A stretch of DNA of 62,872 nucleotides from Frigoriflavimonas asaccharolytica (GCF_013294015.1 NZ_JABSNO010000021.1:1-62872), one strand, 5' to 3'; shown: positions 44,821 through 52,469, numbered from the stretch's first letter. Program-made: numbers and translations. The notes: generated by a model not told the origin, from the sequence alone.

Positions 44821-45390
44821 ATGGCAGAAGTACAAGTAAAAGACAGCAGCGGGAAAGGCGGAAAGGTACGCTCGAAAAAGCAAGTGCCTCACGTAGATTT
44901 AACTCCTATGGTAGATTTGGCATTTCTTTTGATCACATTCTTTATGTTAGTGACCACTTTTAACAAACCTAACGTAATGGATTTAGGATTACCAGCGAAG
45001 CCGGACCCAACAAGACCACCACCAGCACCTACAGAAATTGATTTATCTAATTCTATTTCATTAATTATAGGTAAAGACAATAAAATTTTCTATCATCAAT
45101 TAGATGAAGCAGGTTTGAACGATCAAACTTTGCAAGAAACTAGTTTTGATAGAGAAGGAATTACTAAAATAATTCAGCAAGCAAAAGCCAGAGCGATAAA
45201 TAAAGACATTTTTACAGTTATTATTAAGCCGACGGACGATGCAGTATATAAGAATTTCGTAGATATGCTAGACGAGATGGCTATTACTAAAAATGAAAGG
45301 TATGGTATTACCGATCTTAAGCCGTGGGAGCAAGCAATTTATGATAGAAAAGTAGGCAGTTCTGGAACACCAGCAGCTCCTACTAATTAA
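44821..45390 (+). CDS. exbD: ExbD-family protein 2
   Basis: A 189-aa paralogue of the preceding gene: PHVDLTPMVDLAFLLITFFMLVTTF has the conserved proton-carrying Asp, followed by a Pro-rich linker (KPDPTRPPPAPTEIDLS). Two different ExbD proteins in one motor are usual in Flavobacteriia; the pair may form a hetero-dimer. It is 23 bases upstream of tonB. Confidence 0.92.
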   Translation: MAEVQVKDSSGKGGKVRSKKQVPHVDLTPMVDLAFLLITFFMLVTTFNKPNVMDLGLPAKPDPTRPPPAPTEIDLSNSISLIIGKDNKIFYHQLDEAGLNDQTLQETSFDREGITKIIQQAKARAINKDIFTVIIKPTDDAVYKNFVDMLDEMAITKNERYGITDLKPWEQAIYDRKVGSSGTPAAPTN

Positions 45391-45413
45391 ATTAATTTTT
45401 AAAAGAAAGAATA

Positions 45414-46247
45414 ATGGCAGACGAAAAATCATACGATGGCTCTCCAACTTTGGACGAAATCGTTTTTGAAAATAGAAATAGAACGTATGGTGCCTATGAT
45501 CTAAGATCTAGATACCGTTCAGTTCTAACGAAATCCTTCATTCTTGGAACAATACTCTTTTTATTTTTCGCAATTACACCATTTGTAATTATGAAAATAA
45601 ATCAAATGAATGCGAAAGATGCTACAGAGGTCAACGCAAATTTGATAGAAATTCTACCAGATGATGTAGTTATTGAGCAACCAAAAGAAGACGAACCACC
45701 TCCACCACCTCCACCACCAAAAGAGGAAGTACAAGAAGTGATTCAAAATGTTGTTCCAGAACCTGTGAAGGCACCAAAAGTAGAAACTCCACCTCCGCCA
45801 ATTTCGGAGCAGTTGAAAACTACTACTGGTACAGAAAACGTTGAAGGCGTTAGAACTCCAGTTTATACTCCACCACCACCGCCACCTTCTACAGGTAAAG
45901 CAGTTTCGGTTGCAGTTAAACCACAGTTGGACGATAAAAAAGTTTACAGTGAAGTAGAGCAATTAGCAGAATTTCCAGGAGGTATTAAAGCCTTTAGAAG
46001 TAAAGTTGAAACTACTTTTGATCAAGGTGAAATGGATGGTGAAGAAGGAACAATGAGAGCAGAAGTTACATTTGTCGTTGAAAGAGACGGTCAAATCAGT
46101 GATGTGAAAGCTTCAGGAAACAACAAGTATTTTAATCAGGAAGCAGAAAGAACTGTGAAATCTATTAAAAACAAATGGACACCAGCAAAAATTAACGGAC
46201 AAAACGTAAGATATAGATTTAGAATGCCGATAGCGATGCAATTCTAA
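45414..46247 (+). CDS. tonB: TonB energy transducer
   Basis: A 277-aa protein with an N-terminal cytoplasmic tail, one membrane helix (about 38-60), a Pro-rich periplasmic linker (PPPPPPPPKEE near 100, PPPPPPS near 155) and a C-terminal TonB domain (about 190-277) that ends in IKNKWTPAKINGQNVRYRFRMPIAMQF. It spans the periplasm to open outer-membrane TonB-dependent receptors. It ends the motor operon before a terminator. Confidence 0.95.
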   Translation: MADEKSYDGSPTLDEIVFENRNRTYGAYDLRSRYRSVLTKSFILGTILFLFFAITPFVIMKINQMNAKDATEVNANLIEILPDDVVIEQPKEDEPPPPPPPPKEEVQEVIQNVVPEPVKAPKVETPPPPISEQLKTTTGTENVEGVRTPVYTPPPPPPSTGKAVSVAVKPQLDDKKVYSEVEQLAEFPGGIKAFRSKVETTFDQGEMDGEEGTMRAEVTFVVERDGQISDVKASGNNKYFNQEAERTVKSIKNKWTPAKINGQNVRYRFRMPIAMQF

Positions 46248-46273
46248 TATCAAATTTTAACGAAATATTATAA

Positions 46274-46303
46274 AAAGAGAAGCAATTGCTTCTCTTTTGT
46301 TTT
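46274..46303 (+). terminator. Terminator after tonB
   Basis: Near-perfect palindrome AAAGAGAAGCA / TGCTTCTCTTT (12-bp arms), then TTTTG. It ends the exbB operon. Confidence 0.8.
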
Positions 46304-46323
46304 AAAAAATAATCTTATTTTTG
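46295..46323 (+). promoter_or_regulatory. Promoter of the small-protein/PstS-like genes
   Basis: TTTTG (46295-46299) and -7 TATTTTTG (46316-46323), 16 bases apart. The ATG at 46328 lies only 4 bases after the -7 box, so the mRNA would be leaderless or nearly so. The -33 is inside the tonB terminator. Confidence 0.45.
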
Positions 46324-46327
46324 TAAA

Positions 46328-46525
46328 ATGGCTTTTAAATGGTTGTCCGCAGTAATCGGATTTTTTTATATGGTTTTGGGTGTATTTGTGATTTGGAAGA
46401 AATGGTTTTTCAATCCATTGGAAGATTTTACATCTTATGCATTGGGAGCATTATTGATTGCATATGGATTATTCCGTATAATAAGAGCGATGTATAAAGT
46501 AAAACAAGATACTGATGAAGAGTAG
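46328..46525 (+). CDS. Small two-helix membrane protein
   Basis: A 65-aa protein with two hydrophobic segments (about 5-24 and 36-55) and a charged C-terminus. I recognise no family. Its last 11 bases overlap the PstS-like gene, so the two are translationally coupled and probably work at the same membrane. Confidence 0.72.
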   Translation: MAFKWLSAVIGFFYMVLGVFVIWKKWFFNPLEDFTSYALGALLIAYGLFRIIRAMYKVKQDTDEE

Positions 46526-47381
46526 TGGATTATTATTATTACTATGTATAATTATATTGAATTGTACGAAAAAAGAAAAACCGCCAGAATCCTACTTTAA
46601 AGGTACGATGACAATATCAGCAGATGATTCTTTTCAAAGCGTCACTACTGCTTTGGCAGAAGGTTATATGATTGCTTATCCAGACGCAAAAATTGAGGTG
46701 AAAAACACAAAGGAAGATATTGCATTTCTAAATCTGTTGAATAAAAAATCAAACATTATAGTAATGTCTAGAGATTTATCTGCTAAGGAAATAGCAGAAT
46801 ACGAAAAGCAAATAGATCTACCTTTTCAACCAGCTAAATTTGCCGCAGATGCAGTTTTATTTGTTGTACCAAAAGAATCTTCATTAAATTCTATTTCCTA
46901 TGAGGATATTCAAAAAGAGCTTTTGTCTGAGGATAAAAAGTTAATTTTTGATGGAACAAATTCTAGCAATTTAAATTTTGTGGCTCAAAAATTTGGTAAA
47001 CTACCTTCTTCATTAAATTATTCCATCATCAGTGGTAATCAAAATGTAGTAGAGCAATTATCCAAATATCAAGACAAAATAGGAGTAGTTTCCCTTAATA
47101 CTTTCAGCAGACCATATTCTAAAGAGGCGGAAGCTTTGCGAGCAAAAGTTAAAGTGCTTGCAATTGAAAAAAATGGAAAAACTTATGAACCAAATGCAGA
47201 AAACCTTCGAAATATGACCTATCCTTTTACAAGAGTACTTTATTTTCTGACCAGCGACGGTACTTTTGGGATGGCAAATGGTTTTATTAGATATTCTTGC
47301 ACGCAACTAGGGCAAATAGTTGTAGCAAAAGAAGGTTTGCAAAAATTTAACCTCTACAGCAGAGAAGTGCAAATGTATTGA
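46515..47381 (+). CDS. PstS-like substrate-binding lipoprotein
   Basis: A 288-aa protein with lipobox IIILNCTKK (Cys17) and a periplasmic-binding-protein fold of the PstS/phosphate-binding type (MTISADDSFQSVTTALAEGY, VLFVVPKESSLNSISYEDIQ, and the closing SDGTFGMANGFIRY). No ABC permease genes (pstC, pstA, pstB) lie nearby. It is placed between the tonB unit and a TPR protein, so it is likely to serve a TonB-linked or outer-envelope role instead of ABC import; this is inference. Confidence 0.88.
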   Translation: MKSSGLLLLLCIIILNCTKKEKPPESYFKGTMTISADDSFQSVTTALAEGYMIAYPDAKIEVKNTKEDIAFLNLLNKKSNIIVMSRDLSAKEIAEYEKQIDLPFQPAKFAADAVLFVVPKESSLNSISYEDIQKELLSEDKKLIFDGTNSSNLNFVAQKFGKLPSSLNYSIISGNQNVVEQLSKYQDKIGVVSLNTFSRPYSKEAEALRAKVKVLAIEKNGKTYEPNAENLRNMTYPFTRVLYFLTSDGTFGMANGFIRYSCTQLGQIVVAKEGLQKFNLYSREVQMY

Positions 47382-47468
47382 AAATGAATACTGTACATTC
47401 TTAAATTTTTTTGGTCTAAAAATTGCGTAGTATAACACGAATTAGAAATTTAAAATAAAAAAAACATC

Positions 47469-49127
47469 ATGATATTATCAAGAAAAATAGCTTACGGAGT
47501 AGCTTTCGGTTTAGTTGCAAATTTTGCATTGGCACAATCTGTTCAACAAGGAATCAATAATATTGATAGCCATAAATATGCACAAGCAAAGCAAAATTTT
47601 GAGCAAATGCTTAGCAAAGATGCAAGTGCGGAAAACTATTTCTACAACGGAAATGTTTATTTAACACAGTTTCAACCGAATTTTGCGAAAGCGAAAGAGT
47701 ATTTTGACAAAGGTTTGGCAGCTGATAAAAGAAGCAATTTGAATAAAATTGGTTTGGCATCTATTAAATTAGGAAGAGGAGACAAATCTGGAATTGCAGA
47801 AATTCAAAGTGCGGTGAAAGATTCTAGAGAAAAAGATTCTGAAATACTTTATAGAGCAGCAGAAGCTTTAACTTTATTTGAAAAAGCATCTAATCCAGAT
47901 TTAGCAATAGAATATTTGGATAAAGCGATTGAAAGAGAAAGAAAAGAAGTACCGACCAACTATTATTATACTTTGGGAGATGCTTATAGATTGAAATTGA
48001 CGAATAGCCCGCAAGTTGCAGGTTCTGCAATGACTGCTTATGATAAAGCATTGCCTAGTGCAAAAAACAAAGCTTCTGTTTTTACAAGAATCGGAACACT
48101 TTGGATGGCTGCACAACAATGGCAAAAAGCGAAAGAAAGCTTGGATAAAGCAGTTTTGTCAGATGCTACTTATGCGCCAGCTTATAAAGCTTTAGCAGCT
48201 TATAACATAAAATATCAGAATAATGGTGAGGCTACGCAAAATCTTATTAATTATGCCAAAAATGCCGATGAAGATCCATATACACAATTAGAAATTGCAA
48301 AATTGTTCTTTATTAATGATGATTATGCTAACTCTAAGGTAACATTGGATAAGGTATTTGATAAAGTTGATGATCCTATTAAGTATAAATTAAAATCATT
48401 TTTGCAATATGCAGATGGAATGTATCCAGAAGCATTGGCAAGTTTGAATACATTTATGTCTCAAGCAGATAAAAGTACTTTTTCTGCTGGAGATCAAGGT
48501 TTGATGGGACTAATCTCTGCAGGTCTTGCTAAGAATGAGACAGATGAAAGCAAGAAAACTTTGTTGATGAATGATGCAATGCAAAAAGTTGCCATTGCAA
48601 AAGCTGCAAAAGATGAAACAATGGATTGGGATATGGAATTGGCTAAAATTAAAGGTGGTGGTGCAGATATGGCTGCTGCAAATGCAGGTGCAACTACCCC
48701 AGAAATAGAGGCTTTGAAGAAAAAAATTGCTGCAAATCCTAAAGATGTAGAATCTATCGTAGCATTGGGTACAGCGTACACTCAGGCAGAAAATTATGAT
48801 GGCGCAATAATCGCGTGGGACAAGATGATTGCAGTTGCACCAGATTACACTTATTCTTACTACGCAAAGGGCGCTGCTTATCAATTATTACAAAATAATG
48901 ATATGGCAGAAGCATCTTACCAAAAATATATAGATATGGTAAGAGCGCAACCAGTACCAGAACAGATGAAGAGCAAAGAAGCACTTTCTTATGCATACTA
49001 TTTAGTAGCATTTTTCAAGCAAGACAAAGATTTAGCTACAGCAAAAGACTACGCTCAACAAGCTGTAAACTTAAATCCAACGTATGAACCAGCAGTTACT
49101 TTGAACACTGCTTTAATGGCAAAATAA
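47469..49127 (+). CDS. Exported TPR-repeat protein
   Basis: A 552-aa protein with a signal peptide (about 22 residues, cleaved after NFALA) and repeated helical pairs of TPR type. Clear copies include YAQAKQNFEQMLSKDASAEN, FAKAKEYFDKGLAADKRSN and YDGAIIAWDKMIAVAPDYTYSYYAKG. A periplasmic scaffold is likely. It is downstream of the PstS-like gene in the tonB neighbourhood and followed by a strong terminator. Confidence 0.9.
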   Translation: MILSRKIAYGVAFGLVANFALAQSVQQGINNIDSHKYAQAKQNFEQMLSKDASAENYFYNGNVYLTQFQPNFAKAKEYFDKGLAADKRSNLNKIGLASIKLGRGDKSGIAEIQSAVKDSREKDSEILYRAAEALTLFEKASNPDLAIEYLDKAIERERKEVPTNYYYTLGDAYRLKLTNSPQVAGSAMTAYDKALPSAKNKASVFTRIGTLWMAAQQWQKAKESLDKAVLSDATYAPAYKALAAYNIKYQNNGEATQNLINYAKNADEDPYTQLEIAKLFFINDDYANSKVTLDKVFDKVDDPIKYKLKSFLQYADGMYPEALASLNTFMSQADKSTFSAGDQGLMGLISAGLAKNETDESKKTLLMNDAMQKVAIAKAAKDETMDWDMELAKIKGGGADMAAANAGATTPEIEALKKKIAANPKDVESIVALGTAYTQAENYDGAIIAWDKMIAVAPDYTYSYYAKGAAYQLLQNNDMAEASYQKYIDMVRAQPVPEQMKSKEALSYAYYLVAFFKQDKDLATAKDYAQQAVNLNPTYEPAVTLNTALMAK

Positions 49128-49148
49128 AAATATCAATTATAAAAAAAT

Positions 49149-49176
49149 CTCAATTGAAAAATTGAGGTTTTTTTTT
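49149..49176 (+). terminator. Terminator after TPR gene
   Basis: Perfect 7-bp stem CTCAATT / AATTGAG with a 4-base loop, then a T9 run. It lies 21 bases after the stop. Confidence 0.85.
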
Positions 49177-49194
49177 GATTTTAATACAAAATTT

Positions 49195-49914
49195 ATGAAA
49201 GTAGATATATTAGCTATAGGTGCACATCCAGACGATATAGAACTAGGTTGTGGTGGCACCATTGCAAAATTAATTTCGGAAGGTAAAAATGTTGCAGTAC
49301 TAGACCTTACAAGAGGCGAATTAGGAACGCGTGGCACAGCACAGAGTAGAATGCAAGAGGCAGAAGAAGGAGGGAGGATTTTAGGCATCTCTGCAAGGGA
49401 AAATTTAGATTTACCAGACGGTTTTTTAGAAAATACCAAGGAGTATCAACTAAAAATAGTTCAAATCATTAGAAAGTACCAACCAGAAATTGTTTTGGCC
49501 AATGCAATTGATGATCGCCATCCAGATCATGCAAAAGCTAGTAAACTAGTTTCAGATGCTTGTTTTTTGTCAGGATTGCGAAAAATAGAAACGACGTTTC
49601 AAGGAAATTTGCAAGAAATTTGGAGACCAAAATATATTTTTAATTATATACAGTGGAAAGAAATTGTGCCAGATTTTGTGATTGATATATCCGAGTTTAT
49701 GGAGCAAAAACTAGAAGCTTGTTTGGCATACAAAACGCAATTTTACGATGAAAATAGCAAAGAACCAATGACGCCAATTGCTACTAAAGATTTCCAAGAA
49801 AGCTTAACATACAGAGCACAAAACCTGGGAAGATTGTCTGGTGTAGCCTTTGCAGAAGGCTTTACGACAGAAAAGTTAATTGCTTTGAAAAATTTTGATA
49901 GAATTCTTTTGTAG
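49195..49914 (+). CDS. bshB1: Bacillithiol biosynthesis deacetylase
   Basis: Zinc-dependent removal of the acetyl group from GlcNAc-malate in bacillithiol synthesis. A PIG-L/LmbE-type fold: AIGAHPDDIELGCGGTIAKL has the metal-binding HPDD, and DDRHPDHAKA the second His. The ATG at 49195 (MKVDILAIG) is chosen; a TTG at 49162 lies inside the preceding terminator stem. The 239-aa length fits the BshB1 family. Its 3' end holds the -33 element of the tRNA-His promoter. Confidence 0.92.
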   Translation: MKVDILAIGAHPDDIELGCGGTIAKLISEGKNVAVLDLTRGELGTRGTAQSRMQEAEEGGRILGISARENLDLPDGFLENTKEYQLKIVQIIRKYQPEIVLANAIDDRHPDHAKASKLVSDACFLSGLRKIETTFQGNLQEIWRPKYIFNYIQWKEIVPDFVIDISEFMEQKLEACLAYKTQFYDENSKEPMTPIATKDFQESLTYRAQNLGRLSGVAFAEGFTTEKLIALKNFDRILL

Positions 49915-49939
49915 CATTTAGAAATTTACTATATTTGCA
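49907..49939 (+). promoter_or_regulatory. Promoter of tRNA-His
   Basis: TTTTG (49907-49911), an 18-base spacer and an extended -7 TATATTTGCA (49930-49939). The match is near-perfect. It starts inside the last codons of bshB1. Confidence 0.75.
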
Positions 49940-49950
49940 CCCACAAAACG

Positions 49951-50024
49951 GTGATTGTAGTTCAGCTGGTTAGAATGTCGGTTTGTGGTACCGAAGGTCG
50001 CCGGTTCGAACCCGGTCAGTCACC
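49951..50024 (+). tRNA. tRNA-His (anticodon GTG)
   Basis: A complete cloverleaf: acceptor GTGATTG / CAGTCAC (one G-U pair), D-arm with AGCTGGTTAGA, anticodon stem TCGGT / ACCGA with loop TTGTGGT, so the anticodon is GTG (49985-49987). The T-arm has GTTCGAAC. The G at 49950 opposite C at 50024 gives the G-1:C73 pair unique to tRNA-His. CCA is not encoded in full. Confidence 0.96.
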
Positions 50025-50025
50025 C

Positions 50026-50046
50026 ATTTAACGCATAGATTTATTT
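50026..50046 (+). repeat. Direct repeat, left copy, abutting tRNA-His
   Basis: A 21-base perfect repeat (begins ATTTAACGCATAG) whose other copy is at 51621-51641. It starts two bases after the tRNA and overlaps its terminator. Confidence 0.8.
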
Positions 50047-50063
50047 CTATGCGTTTTTTTTTT
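50031..50063 (+). terminator. Terminator after tRNA-His
   Basis: Perfect 9-bp stem ACGCATAGA / TCTATGCGT with a 6-base loop, then a T run. Confidence 0.85.
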
Positions 50064-50340
50064 GAATTCCTCATTTAATACATTTTCCAATAATAAAAAA
50101 AATTTGAAATTAAAAATTTCAAGATGCATCTATATTTTCATTTAAATTTATTCTAAATCTAAAAATCTTCACTATGTCTACATGTTTAGTTTTTTAAGAT
50201 ATGCTGAAACATTTTCATTTTAATTTTTCTTTCTTTCTTTTGAAAATATTATATTTATAAAGGGTAGATATAATAGGTATTAATTCAATAAAAACTTGCA
50301 ACATAATTTTTTTTATTTTTAAAATAATAAAAAAACTATT
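50064..50340. other. Gene-free AT-rich gap
   Basis: About 280 bases between the tRNA terminator and the T14 tract. No ORF, RNA fold or repeat of note. It contains T/C-rich runs (CTTTCTTTC) and several short hairpins that are expected by chance at this base composition. Confidence 0.6.
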
Positions 50341-50346
50341 GCGTAA

Positions 50347-50378
50347 TTGGTTTTTTTTTTTTTTGCTTTGTATCGTTG
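50347..50378 (+). promoter_or_regulatory. Candidate promoter with a T14 spacer tract
   Basis: TTG at 50347-50349 (-33), then 21 bases including T14 (50351-50364), then TATCGTTG (50371-50378), which differs from TAnnTTTG at one position. The ATG of the secreted protein gene is 57 bases further. Changes in T-run length would change the spacer. Confidence 0.5.
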
Positions 50379-50435
50379 ATTAGATGTGCACAATTTACAA
50401 CGAAAAATAATTTAGAAATATTAAAATTAAACAAA

Positions 50436-50744
50436 ATGAAAAAGTTTTCATTTGCAGTTGCTTTTATAGCTATTAGTTCAGCGCAAGCTAAAGGTTTAGA
50501 AAATCCTACATCAAATGAAGTAGTAAAAATCTCTAATCCAAAAATTACAGCAGAATGTTTATCTGTAGGCATACTTATTCCATGTACCAATGAAGTTTTG
50601 AGTGATACTATTTGCTGGGGAGAAGGTACAAGTAGTCCCACTTACGAAGATGCACAAAGGTGTCACATTGATAATGCAAGAGGTCTTGTTAATTATTATT
50701 GTCCAGGGTTTTATGGAAGACAGAATAATACACTCTCAAATTAG
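50436..50744 (+). CDS. Small secreted Cys-containing protein of unknown function
   Basis: A 102-aa protein with a signal peptide (KKFSFAVAFIAISSAQA, cleaved before KGLEN) and a mature part of about 83 residues with five Cys residues (in AECLS, IPCTN, TICWG, RCHID and YYCPG). No lipobox or GG leader, and no domain that I recognise. The ATG at 50436 follows an A-rich region. It is 13 bases upstream of the GLPGLI gene, so the two are co-transcribed. A role as a secreted effector, bacteriocin-like peptide or partner of the GLPGLI protein is possible but unproven. Confidence 0.78.
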   Translation: MKKFSFAVAFIAISSAQAKGLENPTSNEVVKISNPKITAECLSVGILIPCTNEVLSDTICWGEGTSSPTYEDAQRCHIDNARGLVNYYCPGFYGRQNNTLSN

Positions 50745-50757
50745 TTAATTAATTCTT

Positions 50758-51549
50758 ATGCGTTTATTATATTTCATTTTCATATTGTATTCTATAAATA
50801 TTTTTGGGCAGACAGATAAACAAAATTCTCAAATCCAAGTTACTTATCGTTTAAAACAAGTTGGGGATACGTTAGCAAATGGAGCAGTTGCGGAGGAAGA
50901 TTTATTTTTACTCTTAAATGGTCAAAAATCCTTGTTTAGAAGTTCTGTTAAATATGCAGAAGACTCTATCACTGAAGTTGTACGAGTAAAAAGCTTTAGT
51001 AATATAGTGGATGGAAAAGTAATTATAGATGTCAGTAGTATTCCTACACCAATATTTAGATCTGAAGTATTTTCTGATAATGGAAATCAAATTATCTACA
51101 AAGAACTATTAAAAACGAAATTTTCTTTTCCTCTGGAAAATAAGATCGTATGGGAATTGAAAAATGAAACAAAAAAAATCTCCTCTTATCAATGTAAAAA
51201 AGCAGTAGGAAAGTATAAAGGTCGTACTTATATTGCTTGGTATACAGATACTATTCCAATTCCAGATGGTCCATATGTTTTCAAAGGGTTGCCGGGTTTA
51301 ATATTAGAAGTTTATGATAAAAGTGATTTTATAAATTTTACAATGGTAGGATTTAAGAATATTCAGAAACCAATGATTTTAATGAAAAATGTAGCTGCAA
51401 CAACTTATCAAGCATTTTTTAATGCGAGGCAAACTTTCTTAAATGATCCGTCTGGTATTCTTAGTACAGTTACAGGAATTAAAACACCGCAAAAATATGT
51501 GGAAAATGTGAATACGAATGCAAGAGCATTTAATAATTATATAGATTAA
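50758..51549 (+). CDS. GLPGLI-family exported protein
   Basis: A 263-aa protein with a signal peptide (about 17 residues) and the family motif GPYVFKGLPGLILEVYD (residues about 172-188), which names this Bacteroidota family. It is preceded by EISSYQCKKAVG-like strands containing a conserved Cys (SSYQCKKA), also typical. Function unknown. It shares a transcript with the small secreted protein gene and lies within the direct-repeat-bounded segment. Confidence 0.92.
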   Translation: MRLLYFIFILYSINIFGQTDKQNSQIQVTYRLKQVGDTLANGAVAEEDLFLLLNGQKSLFRSSVKYAEDSITEVVRVKSFSNIVDGKVIIDVSSIPTPIFRSEVFSDNGNQIIYKELLKTKFSFPLENKIVWELKNETKKISSYQCKKAVGKYKGRTYIAWYTDTIPIPDGPYVFKGLPGLILEVYDKSDFINFTMVGFKNIQKPMILMKNVAATTYQAFFNARQTFLNDPSGILSTVTGIKTPQKYVENVNTNARAFNNYID

Positions 51550-51585
51550 TATTTAAAGAGTATTTAATTCTATTGAAATTGATAT

Positions 51586-51615
51586 ATCTTCTACAAATTT
51601 TAATTTGTAGAAGAT
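51586..51615 (+). terminator. Terminator after GLPGLI gene
   Basis: Perfect 14-bp stem ATCTTCTACAAATT with its complement and a 2-base loop; the T run that follows is short. Confidence 0.65.
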
Positions 51616-51620
51616 TTTGA

Positions 51621-51641
51621 ATTTAACGCATAGATTTATTT
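51621..51641 (+). repeat. Direct repeat, right copy
   Basis: Identical to 50026-50046 over 21 bases. After it the sequence continues AAGCG then a T9 run instead of completing the stem of the first copy, so it looks like a broken copy of the tRNA-His terminator. Confidence 0.8.
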
Positions 51642-51690
51642 AAGCGTTTTTTTTTGTTAAATTGCTTTAGAAATGTAAATGTTTATTTAA

Positions 51691-52215
51691 TTATTTTGCA
51701 GTATTAAAATAAACGTATTTATCCTCATAAATTCTTTGCTTACAATTGATATTGTTTAATAAATTATTGGCCTCTAAATTTATTTCTTTCCAAATAGGAA
51801 TTGTGTCCATTGATTTATAATTCCAATATTCATTTGGGATTTCATCAATTTTTGTTTTGAAATTTATTAGTGAATTTTTATTTTTTTGCTCAATTAATCC
51901 ATTCCGAAAAACAGATTCGAATAGGTTAGGGATGAAGGCATAATCAATTTCTTCATACAATTCAGAAATTGGATCAATCAGAATTGGTTCTAGTTGTTGC
52001 AATTCTTCGCTGGTATATGTGAAAAGAATTAATGAATTTATAAGATTATGATAATAGAAATCGACATTTTTATCATAATCAAATTCGTCTTTAAAATTTT
52101 TTGAATACTTTCTTTTTGAATGATATAAGTCGATGTTCATTTTTATATATGAATACAAAACTGAAATAAATAGTACAGAAGAAAATATAATTAATATTGT
52201 ATAGTTACTATCCAT
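51691..52215 (-). CDS. Membrane-anchored protein of unknown function
   Basis: A 174-aa protein with one N-terminal membrane helix (about 6-24) and a soluble domain rich in acidic and aromatic residues (FDYDKNVDFYYHNLINS, then ELYEEIDYAF). No Cys pair or known motif. It is alone and just outside the right direct repeat. Confidence 0.7.
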   Translation of the reverse strand: MDSNYTILIIFSSVLFISVLYSYIKMNIDLYHSKRKYSKNFKDEFDYDKNVDFYYHNLINSLILFTYTSEELQQLEPILIDPISELYEEIDYAFIPNLFESVFRNGLIEQKNKNSLINFKTKIDEIPNEYWNYKSMDTIPIWKEINLEANNLLNNINCKQRIYEDKYVYFNTAK

Positions 52216-52307
52216 TTTGAACTTAATATCTTATCATTTATAAAATCGGACATAATAAACAAGTAGGCATAGGTTCTGATTAAAATTTCTCAATCAAAAA
52301 TACAAAT

Positions 52308-52429
52308 TTTCAACTTACAAAAATCCGCGGCCTTGATAGAAGTGGCATCCTTTTTTGTTTGCCGTCGTTTTCAACTTGCTAAAATTTTTCAGACAAAAAA
52401 GATATAACGGATAGCAAGAATTGTCCGCC
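52308..52429. other. GC-richer non-coding island, possible small RNA or dispersed repeat
   Basis: The gap between two minus-strand genes contains CCGCGGCC at 52325-52332 and GCCGTCG at 52361, GC-rich words in very AT-rich DNA, plus a direct repeat TTTTCAACTT (52308-52317 and 52369-52378). No ORF. Similar sequence is remembered between genes in Chryseobacterium-like genomes, but this cannot be checked here. Confidence 0.35.
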
Positions 52430-52433
52430 AAAA

Positions 52434-52463
52434 AAAAGCATCTAATTAAATTAAATGCTTTTC
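52434..52463 (-). terminator. Terminator after the DUF3276 gene
   Basis: Stem AAAAGCAT / ATGCTTTT extended by A/T pairs. The A8 run before it is a T run on the minus strand. Confidence 0.65.
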
Positions 52464-52469
52464 GTTTTT

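Noticed and set aside
44211-45390. Two exbD genes as a recent duplication
   Set aside because: Apart from the membrane helix the proteins differ strongly in length and sequence, and paired ExbD genes are normal in this class.
45680-45900. CCACCT-type repeats that could be taken for a microsatellite
   Set aside because: They encode the Pro-rich TonB linker and are in frame; function at protein level explains them.
45654-45962. Trp-rich 102-aa frame on the minus strand opposite tonB
   Set aside because: The long Trp/Phe runs are the complement of the Pro-rich linker codons (CCA, CCT) of TonB, so it is a composition artefact.
49162-49194. TTG start for bshB1 giving 11 extra residues
   Set aside because: The TTG lies inside the stem of the terminator of the TPR gene; the ATG at 49195 gives the canonical start MKVDILAIGAHPDD.
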